Shown: in pieces, positions 27,301 to 38,685 of the stretch
Numbering within the stretch: the first letter of the stretch is position 1
How the letters are laid out: each line of letters opens with the position of its first letter
Assembly (NCBI RefSeq): GCF_022201045.2
Contig: NC_068559.1
Span: forward strand, 29,209,501-29,273,500
Origin: Citrus sinensis
Taxonomy: Eukaryota > Streptophyta > Magnoliopsida > Sapindales > Rutaceae
DNA length: 64,000 nt
Reading direction: 5' to 3'
Position numbers and translations under genes: made by a program
Notes under the pieces: generated by a model
The model's database searches: none
Told to the model about the DNA's origin: nothing
Seen by the model: the letters and a program-made list of their open reading frames with translations, nothing else

Positions 27301-29172
27301 AAATAGTAAACTTTTCATCTACATTGCCCAAACACAAAAAAATCCTGTGAACTGCCTATAACAAAAGCAATGTAATATGAGTAAGGTAGGGTGATCTTAG
27401 TTTTCCATGGTGATCTTAGTTTCAAATTTTATTTTGCTAATTAAAAGAGAATAGAAGACCTCCAAATGTCAGATGAATATCACAGATGATTAATGGCAGA
27501 TAAACGGATGGGGCACACACATGAAAGAAGAGAGGGGAGCTTTTCCCAGGGATGATCCTGGTGCTAATTATATCAAAATGAATTCACCGCATCTAACTGC
27601 TTCATTGACACTTCTCTACCCAAAGTCGAATAAGCAGAGATTAATCAGCACTTTTAACAACTTCAAACTGTTCATTTCCCTTTCTTCATAATGCTTGGAT
27701 TAGAAAATAAAATTTAAATCAGATGCTATACACCTAGACAAAGAGTAGCAGAACATGAAAAACAGAAACCATGCAGTAAGGATCACACAGAAACCCAATA
27801 TGCAAAATAATTCTTGGAGAACTGTATCAGAAAGAATTTGACAAACTTATAATGATCCTTTAGTCTTCAGCTCAGAACATGTTTGCATTTCAGCAGAACA
27901 AACTAAACGAATCTACCTGCCCCATTTCCGTATGAAAAATCCAATACTTTGAAGCTTTCTCTCAACAATGTCATGTTAACCATGAGTAATCCAAAAAGCC
28001 CCTTAACATCTCCAATCTGCAAAAACATCCAAACTGATAACCCAGACGCAAAAATCTATTTACAGGATTCCTTCATTCCAAGTTCCATTTCTAAAATTTT
28101 TTAAAAAGCCTCTCTCTTCATATTTATACCTTTGTAAATTTAGCACCTCCAAAAAATTCTTCCTGTTTAAGACGTGATGTCTTTACATAACGGGAAACAT
28201 ATGCTGCCTTTCCATCTTTGATACGCAAACCATGAAGCATGCTGCAAATGCACAGAAATATAACTGTCTGTGTGTCACCGCAGTCATGGTGAGCTAAAGA
28301 GAAGTAAATATAGCAATGGATCAATGTTTACTATGGGAACCCCAAGCCATCATAATGTGGCGGTTCATAATGAATTAAACACGCACACACAGATACGTCT
28401 CCTAAGGTAGCATATTCATTCTATTGTGAAAAATCATAGAGATACGCACCCGTCTCCATCGAACCTGCAGGAAGCAACAAAAGAGAATTAGCAAAAGCAA
28501 TCACCTGTTAGCAACTAGAAAAGAAGTAACGTTTCTGAATACAGAATTATGCGTACACAATGGACAGACCAATGATATCCAGCCACGGGGGCAAACTTTG
28601 AGTTTGGACCAACTCTGATAAACTCGCCATTCAAGCACTCCTAAAAAAGCATTTACAGTACTGAGAAATAGAGATTGAAATTTGTATAGATATCGTGTTC
28701 AAGAAGGCTCAGCAATGCGAATGCGATGTGTGTATTAAAATAAATAAATAAATAAATATCCACAAAAGAAGCCGGCGGGCCACTTAGAACTAACAGGAAG
28801 AAAGCCAATGACGGGAAGGTCTGCCGTGGGAGGTGTTTCGTGGCGAACCGGGCCGAAATTACCGGAGAGATAGTGAAGAGGCCGTGACGAGTCGTGCTTG
28901 AATTTCACAATCAGTCCTTCCAGAGAGTCGATTACCTTAGCGGCCAACCCTTTCTGCGGCTTTGGATTCACCGCCACAATACCACTATCTCCGCTGTTGC
29001 CCTTCAAGTTTAATTTCGGCCTCTCCTCCGCCGTCACCGTTCTATCTCCGTTGGTGACAACTGTGTGTTTTTTACAGTAAATGTTGGAGTTGATGCGACG
29101 TTGATTACTGGAAGAAGCCGTTAAACAACTAACTCCCGCAAAATGATGCGTCGTGGTGGCAGTAACCATCAT
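24399..29172 (-). CDS. CCD1-like carotenoid cleavage dioxygenase with plastid-type N-terminus (copy b)
   Basis: This is the tandem paralogue of copy a, 597 residues in 14 exons: 28795-29172, 28570-28640, 28450-28464, 28130-28241, 27917-28016, 27219-27281, 26929-27039, 26662-26846, 25836-25974, 25357-25480, 25178-25279, 24788-25039, 24565-24676 and 24399-24428. Every exon from 2 to 14 has the same length as in copy a except exon 10 (6 bases longer, a run of seven Glu). All four iron histidines are kept (about 276, 324, 390 and 582). Exon 1 is 144 bases longer: it begins [20 protein letters not shown] and has no acidic residue until about position 43, the composition of a plastid transit peptide. 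An in-frame stop lies just upstream of the ATG pair. A proline-to-serine change gives VGPNSKFAP. It looks intact. Substrate and location are inferred. Confidence 0.93.
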
Positions 29173-32100
29173 TAACCGTGTGTTACTTTAGCTTCACAGT
29201 GAGCTAACTGCCTAACTCCTCAATTCAAAACTGCTTTCCTTATTTGGATTTTTGTTTGGAATCTCAAAAAATATAATAATAAGAAGAAGAATCTTTCCGT
29301 AGCATGAAGCAGCCGCTGTGCAGGAGCACTGTCGAATCAAGATTTAACAACAAGAGAGCAATGGAGCCCACGCACATGAGTCAATTATTTGAAAGAGTAC
29401 GATCATGATAAGAAAAGCTTGATGTTTTAAGAGATTCGAATCGGTCCTGCTCAGGGATGCCACAGCCACACATAGCTAAGCTTTAGGTCAAGTTGATCTA
29501 AACTGATTTAATACATCTTTTTCATTTTACACTCATTTTTTCTTCGTGTATGTATGCTGTTGCTGCTGTGCGTTTCGATATATTATCCATCATATTACTG
29601 TCCATTGAAGCTAGTTTTTAAAACTCGCGGTTAATTTGCAGACTTGCTAACTACTACTTCAGGGAGACAGATACTAGTTTTATCCTGCTGCAATAGCTAG
29701 GTACAATTTAAATTCCAATACAGAAGTGCTATTAGCACTTAAAATAATAATACATATTTAATTTTTGTTAATAATGATAAATCACGACGATATGACTTTA
29801 AATAATTAAAACATAAAATAATAAAGTATTTTGTCAATGGAAAAGTTAAAAGTGCAGATTTATAGACTACTCGTATAATCTATTTTACATTTACTTATAA
29901 TTTTTATTTTTAATAGAAGTAAAAATTTGGATACTTACCCAATAGCACACGAATAATGATAAATCCTAATCAAATTTTGTGAAAGAGTGGATCTCTCATA
30001 TATTAATATAATAAAAAATTACATTATCAATTATGGGCATATTTTTCGAAATTAATTAATTGCTATATTGATTAAATATATTACTTTTTTTATTAGTTTT
30101 ATTCAATTATTTACTACTATAAAAACTACTGCAATAGTCATATCATTATTCTTTTATATTAAAAAAATTGCAATTAAATCTGCATAGGTTATTTCCTTTT
30201 TTAAATTTAAATTTAAATTATTTAAATATATAAACAAATTTTAAAAACTTGATCGACATCAGACAAAACCCAAACTTGACCCTGACTTGATTCTGGCTAG
30301 CTTCTTTAAGGATTGGACCCTTTATTTATGTTATAGAGTCAAGCCCGAACTCAATTTGACGTATTGACATCCCTAATTGTAATTATATCTAAGAACAAAC
30401 ATATAATTAAGCTCATTTATTGTGTTTCTCTCTCTTCAAACTCAACACATTCCCCATGGTTTTTTTTCTCTACAAACACCAATTACTTCTCTCTCTAAAA
30501 AATATAAAAAAACAACAAGTCTTTTTCTTTTTTATATTTTTGACTTCATCTGTGCAACAAGACTCCAATTTATTTTATGGATAAGGAAAAAAAAAACTTG
30601 ACTTTTGCCAAATATATTATCTTTTTAATATGCTTATTGAGTTCAACAGTTTATATTTTCTTAAATTAAACCTTTACTATTATGGTCGTGATTAGGGGAA
30701 CCATTAAAAACTCCACTTAACTTTATATAGTTCTGCAACCTCATGATCTCCACCATGAGGTGTGGCTAATTAAAAATAGTTAAATTGGAATAAACTGCAA
30801 AAAAAAAAAGATTTAATTGGAAAAGAGTATTTTGTTATTAAAATAAAAATGAAAAAAAAGGTTCCATGAGAATTTTGAAGGGGATGCTAGAAGAGCTTCA
30901 CGCATTCAAAGGTAATCGTTGGTTCGGAGCCCATAGCCAGCAAAAGTGGGTCTCTTTTTTCCCCCCAATTCTTTGGAATAATTAATTATTGAGTTGGATT
31001 ATTGGCACCTCTTTAATCTCTTCATAATTTTTTTAGTTATTTTTATTTTAATTCCAAAAACATCTTTTTTTCCCTTTTAAATGCACTCTTCTATTTTTTT
31101 AATTTAATTTTTTATTGTTAAAACTTAAAGTAATATTTTTTTTTAACAATCTTATTGTTACCCTACACATAAATTAAAAAGTTTTATAGATAATAGATTT
31201 TTTAATTTCGGTCAATAGTTAATTACATATATTTTAAATTATAATTTGAAAGCATTCCAAAGTGTGAAAATTCTTAATTGGTAAGAAATAGGAAAAGAAC
31301 ATTGCATTATTCTAAATTTTTATAATTTATTTTGGTTAGATGAAAGTGGCAGGTAAAAAGTAAAAAAATAATAATAATAATAATAATAGATTAATTATGA
31401 AGTTGTGGGAACTAATTTTAGGTAAGTTACAATTATCAGCTGCTGTGGCTGACATTGTATTATCGATGTTCTCGGCGATATGCTGACTTGCATTTCTTCT
31501 AGAAAAATTTTATCTGCACCTGTTCGAATTAAAGGAGCAATTTACGATCGAGAAAAATATTAAAAGAAAGAACGTATATAACGGGTAACAAGAAGAAGAG
31601 CACACATTAGGTGTAAAATCATATCAATAGGCTGGGGAAATTAATCAAGATAAGTGAGCTTATCTTTCACTTTGATAGTGAATTGGCTAATTGCGGGTCT
31701 AATGAAGCCATCATATAATATCAAGGAATGGACTTGCACGTGCTCGCGCTTGTTTCGGCAAGAGCCTTCAAAATTGGGTCATCAACTAACCTAACTGAAA
31801 GAAGACTAAATTTGCAAGTCCATGTTAGATCCATAACCAATAGTATGACCTATGTCAGGGTAGAATTTGATTTTGGAATAAACAATGATGGCATATAAGA
31901 CTCTCGTGACATCCATAAGTCTCGGTTAGGCTGCCAAAATTGAAGCAGTTATGACCTAATTTAACAAACCCCAAATGCATTATCAATTTCTCACTAAGCA
32001 TGGGCTCTCAATTTATTTATTTATGATTTTTATTTTGTCAATTAAAAAGTCATCCGAAGTGTCAACTCCCTAATGTTCTTCCCGGCGGTTTGTTTTTTTG

Positions 32101-33640
32101 TGTACTTAATTATGTACAAATCAAGAAACTCCCTTAATCTAAATTTAGCTTAGTTGGAGGACCTATTAATATAAATATATTTTTCTGAAATGTATTATTA
32201 CAAATATATTATTTCTTTATTGATGGCTAAGAATGAAGATGGAAATTAGTTCGGTCAGATACAGAGTTGTCAATATATCCCTAGGCCCATCCAAAAAATA
32301 ATTTGAGAAAGGTGAAAAACTTGCGATTTTCGAAGACAAATAAAAAAAAAAGAGTCTAAATTCATATTAATTCATCCTAATGGGACAAGATATCTTTCCA
32401 ATATTTTAGTTTATTAACAAAGTTAGTAATAAATAAATAAATAGAGAAAGCACTCATCATATATATTGTGAGTGGCAGCAAAGTCCTAAAGTCCTAACTC
32501 ATTGCAACCCATATTCCACATTCCTCAATTGTTACTCTCAACACAACACGGCAAAGCCCAGCGATAGATGATGCTACTATTACCTATTCTTTAATTTAAC
32601 CCAAAAAAGCGCTCGCAATTCCCATTCTTTTTTACCATAATCTCACCTTCTTTGTTCCTTACAGACTCGGCTAAGTCACCTAAAATAGTTCTAACTATTC
32701 CCCCAACTGATAAATCTTCCAAACACTTCCCCTCATTTCTATTTGACGTTTTTGCCTCGTTCATTCTTCTGCTTCACGTATGCCCCATACACATAACACA
32801 CATAGCATAGCTTGTTGTCATCCCAAAGTTATTTGCAACCATCTTGAACTTCCCAACTGGGGTTATTTTTTTCATCAAACTGCTTTCTAACTAGATTCAA
32901 CTAATTATATATTTACTGAAACATGACCGGAGCCAAACCAAATAGTGGAGGCGAAAGTGGGATCGCAGCATCCCTTGACATCGATTGAAGCGGGTCAAAA
33001 AAGGACTTGCCCATCGCATTGTAAGACTCTTTTTATTTGACCCGGTTCCAAAGAGCAACAAATTATCCCAAAATAAACATGTCAACGGGCATTTTAATTC
33101 CGACAATGAAACTGTGGTTTAATACCAAAGATTGTCGTCATAGCTTAAGAGGATATACCAAATTATTCCTAACACACGCTAGCATGCATGCATATTATGA
33201 ATATGCATCCATACATACATGCGTTAGTAGATTCAGTTCTCTATTCTTAAGTAATCTCTATTTCATTAAAGCCTAATTAAGAACTTAGAAAACAAAACCA
33301 ACTTTATTTATACTTGGTTATTACTTCATTCAACATTTAAACAAGCGTATGTAGCGTGCTTATAGATGCATATACAGCGAGAAGAAGGACATATATGTAA
33401 GTCTTTTCAGGCATGCATGCACGGACATGCATGATGATGTGTAACCATCTAATCTAACAAAATTACTAAGCTTTGGTTTTCTTTTGGAGAGCAAAAAAAT
33501 GAAGCCATGATTTTTCTTTCGTCTCAGTCTCTTGAATCTCAGTCCATACCTCTCTCATGAGACAAAATTTTCAAAGCAGTCGTAGTCATTGCTTCTTCCA
33601 CAAACCCCCTTCTCTCTGTTTTCCCAAAAATCAACATCAC
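29173..33640. other. 4.5-kb intergenic region
   Basis: The left few hundred bases are the promoter side of CCD1-b. The rest is AT-rich with T runs and ATT/AAT repeats (for example about 31369-31389) and no coding frame I can support. A region near 30240-30390 has a different, richer texture (ACTTGACCCTGACTTGATTC) and could be old transposon sequence, but I found no ends. Near 33183-33433 several RY motifs precede the polygalacturonase gene. Confidence 0.5.
33183..33433 (+). promoter_or_regulatory. Cluster of RY (CATGCA) motifs
   Basis: CATGCATGCAT at 33183-33193, CATGCATGCA at about 33412-33421 and CATGCATG at 33426-33433 lie 350-600 bases upstream of the polygalacturonase start. RY motifs are the known binding sites of B3 factors such as ABI3 and FUS3. 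Their use here is inference. Confidence 0.45.
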
Positions 33641-33649
33641 TTTTCTTGC

Positions 33650-33657
33650 TATAAATA
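33650..33657 (+). promoter_or_regulatory. TATA box of the polygalacturonase gene
   Basis: TATAAATA lies 130 bases before the start codon and is followed by an A/C-rich leader, the normal arrangement for a plant gene. Confidence 0.7.
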
Positions 33658-33779
33658 CATACACACATTCATTTCACACAGCATACCTTAAATTTCTATA
33701 ACAACTTTAGCAAATCTTTTTGACAGTTTTAATTTTGCCCTTGCGTTCTCAAAAAGTTGGAACGCAATTAAACGTCAAA

Positions 33780-36189
33780 ATGCACCCACAAAGGCAATAT
33801 TGGTTACCTATATTCTTGGCTATGTTAGTCTCTTTTTTCTCCTTCAGTTTTAGCAGCTATCAAGGTGACCGATTTGTCACAACTCGTGATCAATACCAGA
33901 GATTTGGGAGCCCAATCGGGGTCGATTCGGAGTCTGAAACGACTTTGACGAGGCTGTACGGTCGTGCAAGTGCTCCTGCTTCTCCAACAAAGTTTGTGAA
34001 TGTGGACGATTTTGAAGCGAAAGCTGATGGAACTGATGACTCTAAGGTACATACAATAGCAGCTGTTACAAATAGAAAACATAGATATCCGTTATTTTTC
34101 AGTTAGAAGTACATAGTAATTAATTTGGGCAATTTTGTTCAGGCATTTATGGAAGCTTGGGAGGAGGCTTGTTCTTCTGAAAATGAAGCTGTTTTAGTCG
34201 TCCCCAACAACAAAATCTATCATCTTAAGCCAATTACATTCTCAGGTCCCTGCAAATCTGATCTTACAATGAAGGTGAGTTTACGAATGTGCATGCATGG
34301 GGCCGATAACACACTATTTATGAACGATACGGGACAATTTCTGATTTGAACAATTAATGCAACGTTGTTTTAACGCGACAGATTTATGGAACAATCAAAG
34401 CATCTGTTCGTTTATCAGACTATAGCAGAGATCCAAGGCATTGGCTTGTGTTCGAAAATGTCAACAATTTCAGAGTCGAAGGTGGTGGCACAATCGACGG
34501 CAATGGAAAAGTTTGGTGGAGAAAATCTTGCAAAGTCAACAAATCCCTCGTACGTTTATTCGTATATTGAATTATATATAATTAATTCCATATATACTAC
34601 TCCTTTTTTTTTAATTCATAATATAATTTTATTAATTTTGTTAATTTTCTTCTCATGTTTCCGCAGCCGTGCAACGACGCACCAACGGTAAGTCAAATTA
34701 AAATTCTTGCTGCCTTATATTCATTCCTAATTCTTACCTAACGTTATTTTTAAGATAAAATGTCAATCTAATTTTCATTTATATTTTTCTCCAACCAAAA
34801 AAAAAAAAAATGGTCTTACAGGCAGTAACATTTTACGGATGCAAAAACGTGAGAGTGTCAAGCCTGAGGTTCCGAAATTCACAAAAAATGCATCTCACGT
34901 TTCAATACTGTGTCAATGTCAGAGCTTTGAATCTCCTGGTAATTGCACCGGGGAACAGCCCTAACACCGACGGAATTCACGTCACCGGAACTCAAAATAT
35001 TCTTATAAAAAACTGCGTCATTAGGACAGGTAAGTAATTATTTATATATATTTAAATTAACCACATAATCGATTTACTCAGCTGCTGTTAAATTCATCCT
35101 ATTACAACCTTTCTTAATTCTTGTTTTTTTTTTTTTTATGAAGGTGATGACTGTATCTCAATAGTAAGCGGATCGAAAAATGTTCGAGCTACCGATATTA
35201 TTTGCGGTCCGGGCCACGGAATCAGGTTCTCAATTAATCGATAAAAAAGTGCTCTAATTACATAAACTCCTTTTTTTTTTTTTCTTTCCCCCAGCTCAAC
35301 TAATTTAATTTTAACCGAATATATATTTTCGTAGTATCGGAAGCTTGGGAGCCGGAAATTCAGAAGCTTTCGTGTCAAATGTGTTGGTGAATAGAGCAAG
35401 ACTTTCAGGAACCACTAATGGAGTGAGAATAAAGACCTGGCAGGTAATTGATTGAAGGTCACATCCACTTATGTTTATAATACCATTAGCATTAAAAAAT
35501 AAAATGCAACCACTTTGAATTTTATGATCACTTTAGCCAAATTTCAAACAGTTCTTTTTTTTTGGGGGGGGAGAAAAAAAGGCTATGGGTTCGGTAAAAT
35601 GTTTCGTTGATTAAGGAAATCAAATTGCAAAATTAGAGCCGCAAATTCAGTCACAATAATTAAATTACTTAAGACTTTTTATGTTAAAGAATCAAATCAT
35701 ATTTTTTTTAAATTTTTTTTTTTTAATCTTTCTGGTCGATATGTAGGGAGGATCTGGCTTTGCTAAAGATATACTGTTTCAAAATGTTGAAATGCGCAAC
35801 GTGAGCAATCCAATAATTATCGATCAACATTATTGCGACCAAGAAAAACCGTGCCAAGAACAGGTAAATGAACTTGATCATGAAGCGGTGCTTTATGTTG
35901 GAAAGTGAATAATTAGCGTGATATATATATAATGATGATGATGATGATGATGAAACTGTGAGTGCAGGCCTCGGCGGTGCAAGTAAGCAACGTTGTGTAC
36001 CAAAACATAAAAGGAACGAGTGCTTCTGAAGTAGCAATTAAACTTGACTGTAGCAACCAATTCCCTTGCCGAGGACTCGTGTTACAAGATGTAATTCTTC
36101 GACTTGAAGAAGAAGATGACATCGCCAAAGCTTCGTGTTCGAATGTTAGATTATCTCCTCCAGGGAATTTCTTGCCTCGTTGCATTTAG
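33780..36189 (+). CDS. Polygalacturonase (GH28), secreted
   Basis: The gene encodes a 441-residue endo- or exo-polygalacturonase that hydrolyses pectin in the cell wall. Exons are 33780-34046, 34143-34274, 34382-34549, 34667-34687, 34822-35029, 35144-35225, 35335-35443, 35747-35863 and 35968-36189; exon 4 is only 21 bases (PCNDAPT). A hydrophobic signal peptide (WLPIFLAMLVSFFSFSFSS) follows MHPQRQY. The four GH28 motifs are present in order: SPNTDG (catalytic D246), GDDC (D267, D268), GPGHGISIGS (H290) and RIKT (324-327). C-terminal cysteines (QHYCDQEKPC, LDCSNQFPC, ASCSNV) fit family disulfides. The long N-terminal part before FEAKADGTDD suggests the clade of QRT2/ADPG-type enzymes, but I did not assign it. 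It looks whole. Confidence 0.94.
35931..35953. repeat. ATG/GAT microsatellite in a polygalacturonase intron
   Basis: An (ATG)n tract of about 23 bases lies in the last intron of the polygalacturonase gene, some 15 bases before the acceptor. Confidence 0.8.
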
Positions 36190-36594
36190 GGGACAAAGAA
36201 ACTGACAGTGTTCATTATTTTTACAATGCGTCATTTAGTTGTAGGTTTGATTCCACAATATTGATGATGCCAAACGATGGTGACATACATGTTAGTTAAA
36301 AGTCAAAATAAGTTGTTATACAAAAATTTTATAATTAAACATAGCATAGTGAGGTGCATGTGGTGCGCGCGTGGTATTAATTACTCGAGGAAGGATCTGT
36401 ATTCTTTTAGCGATTTAAGTGATTACTTGTAAATACCATTCATTACTGTTATGATTATGATTATGTAATCCAATGCTTATTTTAGTCAAATAGAAATTAT
36501 TTTCTCTGCCAACGACGTTGATTTGAATACCTACCTTTGGCAAAAGCACAGTGAAATGTTAAATGGGATCGCTTTTCACAAGTTTTATTATGAG
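36190..36594 (+). other. Polygalacturonase 3' UTR and spacer
   Basis: Probable 3' UTR followed by AT-rich spacer up to the first MITE. No gene seen. Confidence 0.5.
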
Positions 36595-36597
36595 TAA

Positions 36598-36942
36598 GTG
36601 CCTGTTTGGTATGGCTTATTTAAGAGTCATAAGTGCTTATTTAATCGTATAAGCACTTTTTAAAATTTTTTATGGTGTTTGGTTATTTTTTTAATAGAGT
36701 TTTTTTAGCTTAAATAAGCTAATTTATCTCTACTAGTAAAAGCCCAAAATTTGAGCTTTTGGGAGTATAGGCTATAGAGCTTTTCTAAAAATATATAATA
36801 TAAAAAATATCATACAGTTTAATGGTTCAAAAGTGCTTTTTTTATTGACAACCAAACACCCAATGACTTTTTGTCCAAAAGCTCTATTGGTATAAGCTCT
36901 ACTGTTATAAGCTCTATTTAATAAGCTGTACCAAACGGAGCC
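36598..36942 (-). mobile_element. Tourist-like MITE, copy 1 (PIF/Harbinger type)
   Basis: This 345-bp element has terminal inverted repeats of the form GTGCCTGTTTGGTA and GGCTCCGTTTGGTA, and is flanked by TAA target duplications (36595-36597 and 36943-36945). Both features are typical of Tourist-like MITEs mobilised by PIF/Harbinger transposases. It encodes nothing. A second copy in opposite orientation lies at 40515-40874; the two look over 90% identical by eye, which suggests recent movement. Confidence 0.85.
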
Positions 36943-36959
36943 TAAGACCTTTTTGATTT

Positions 36960-37383
36960 TGACACCCCTCAATTAAAATTCATTATAAAAACCCCTTTTT
37001 AATTGAAATTATTTAAATAACTAAAGATAAACTATTTCATTTCTTATTTTAAAATAGAAATTCAATTAAAATTTTAAATTAATTTTTCTTTTAATTTTTT
37101 TTGTACACATCCCATTTCATAATTTATATTCATATTTTAGATTTTAGTTGATTTTTTTTTTTGGGGGGAAATTTATTACTATATAATAGAAAGAAAATAA
37201 TTTAAGATTTTAATTTTTTTATTTTATAAATAAAAAATTAAACAAAATATTCATTTTATAGTGAAATTTTATGATCAGATGGTTGTTTTTAATGTATGGT
37301 TAATATTTTATAAAATAAACTGGAATTATATTTAGGGAATAAAATTCATGAAGGGGTGTTATATGAATATTGGAGGGGTGTCA
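36960..37383. mobile_element. Second MITE-like element, different family
   Basis: The ends are imperfect inverted repeats: left TGACACCCCTCAATTAAAAT continuing to AACCCC, right, on the other strand, TGACACCCCTCCAATATTCA continuing to ACACCCC. The inside is AT-rich and non-coding. It begins 17 bases after the Tourist-like copy 1. The superfamily and target duplication were not resolved. Confidence 0.6.
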
Positions 37384-38685
37384 GAAGCTCCCTTCTTTTG
37401 GAATTTATGGTTCCCCGGCCCAATGGAGCTTGAGGATCCGAACCAGCCCAAATGAAGCTTCAGCAGTGATCGATTGGAATGACGAAGTCATCATCTAGAA
37501 TACAAACATAATTACATAAAGAGCAACTTGTGACTTATGAAAAAAACCATAACTGAGGGAGCTTGTCGTTTCAATCGTCCTCTAACAGCATTTATTTAAA
37601 TATCTTCATGTCATCTTGTTGATAATGTCTATCGAGACCTCGAATTAATATTTTCTGAACAGATCCGATTAATAATCGCAATATCTCAATCGTAATACAT
37701 TGACTTAGTTTGACTAAACATATTTAAACAAAGCAAGATCGTACCAGTTCAGAAGTTTTTTAAAAATTAATTGTAATTATAATGCTCATCTTTAATTTTA
37801 TTTAACGATTCGAAACTTACATGTAACTTGTAAGCATCTGCATCTCAAATGCCCACTGACTCTGTCAAAAACGCATTCGATGTGAAATGAAAGATGGTTG
37901 CTCACTTCACTTCACTTGCTCTAACTAAGACTGAAAGGATTGATTTTCTTTTCAGAATTGGTATGCAAAGAGAAAGGGCAGGAGACTTGTCCGCTTGTTT
38001 TTTGCGTTTCTGTTTTGTTGTGGCCCTCTGGTCTGGGCCAAACTGCTTATTTACTTTTTAGAGAATTTTGATGTAGGGATTGGAGCCTTTTTGCCTCTTT
38101 TGCTTGATAATGATGGTTCACTGACACAGCCTCTCTCCTGTGGACTGGGACCCCACGCCGCACCCACTATTTGCACTAAATTCAAATGATTTGAGCAGTG
38201 GCATCCTACCTGTCTGAATAACAGTAGAAACAATGGGCACACTAGTAGCCAAGTGATTGATCACCGCAAGTTTTTTAATTGATCGTTTTTCTCTTATTTT
38301 CTTTGCTACCAAAAGTAACCCCAGCCATAATTCTTCTTTGTTCTTTGATTTTCTAGCTACTTGCATTCGCTTTGGATTACAGAATGGGAGAAAAAGAACT
38401 CGTTATGTATAGTTTGAAGAAAAATAAATAAATAAATAAAGAACACAAAGGACACCCACTGAATCATTCATTTGGTTTTGTCTGCTCTGGTACAAAAGGC
38501 CAACCCTTGAAAGGAAGAGAATCAATAGATACAGGTCAACTGCTTTGATCAATTGTGTTAGTAAGCAACTTCGGTTGTCTGCATCGAGACTCAACAAGTC
38601 AAATTTCCCAAGACAATCTAATATACTACAAAGTAGGAACTACGAGACCAAACATCCAGAACTTTCGAGTGAGAACTGTTCTATT
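37384..38685. other. Intergenic spacer and ARP7 3' UTR
   Basis: No supported gene. The last few hundred bases before 38686 are probably the 3' UTR of minus-strand ARP7. Short open frames near 37995-38366 do not resemble known proteins. Confidence 0.5.

Noticed and set aside
30240-30390. A possible old transposon piece in the CCD1-b/polygalacturonase spacer
   Set aside because: The base texture is different but no terminal repeats, duplications or coding remains were found.
32897-33106. Minus-strand open frame of 69 residues upstream of the polygalacturonase gene
   Set aside because: No motif or homology recognised and it lies in promoter sequence.
33720-33779. A longer N-terminus for the polygalacturonase
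   Set aside because: The open frame upstream has no ATG at its start (it begins TTG); the first ATG at 33780 directly precedes a good signal peptide.
34386-34691. Plus-strand open frame of 101 residues within the polygalacturonase gene
   Set aside because: It is in a different frame from exon 3 and runs into the intron; the exon in the GH28 frame is supported by family sequence.
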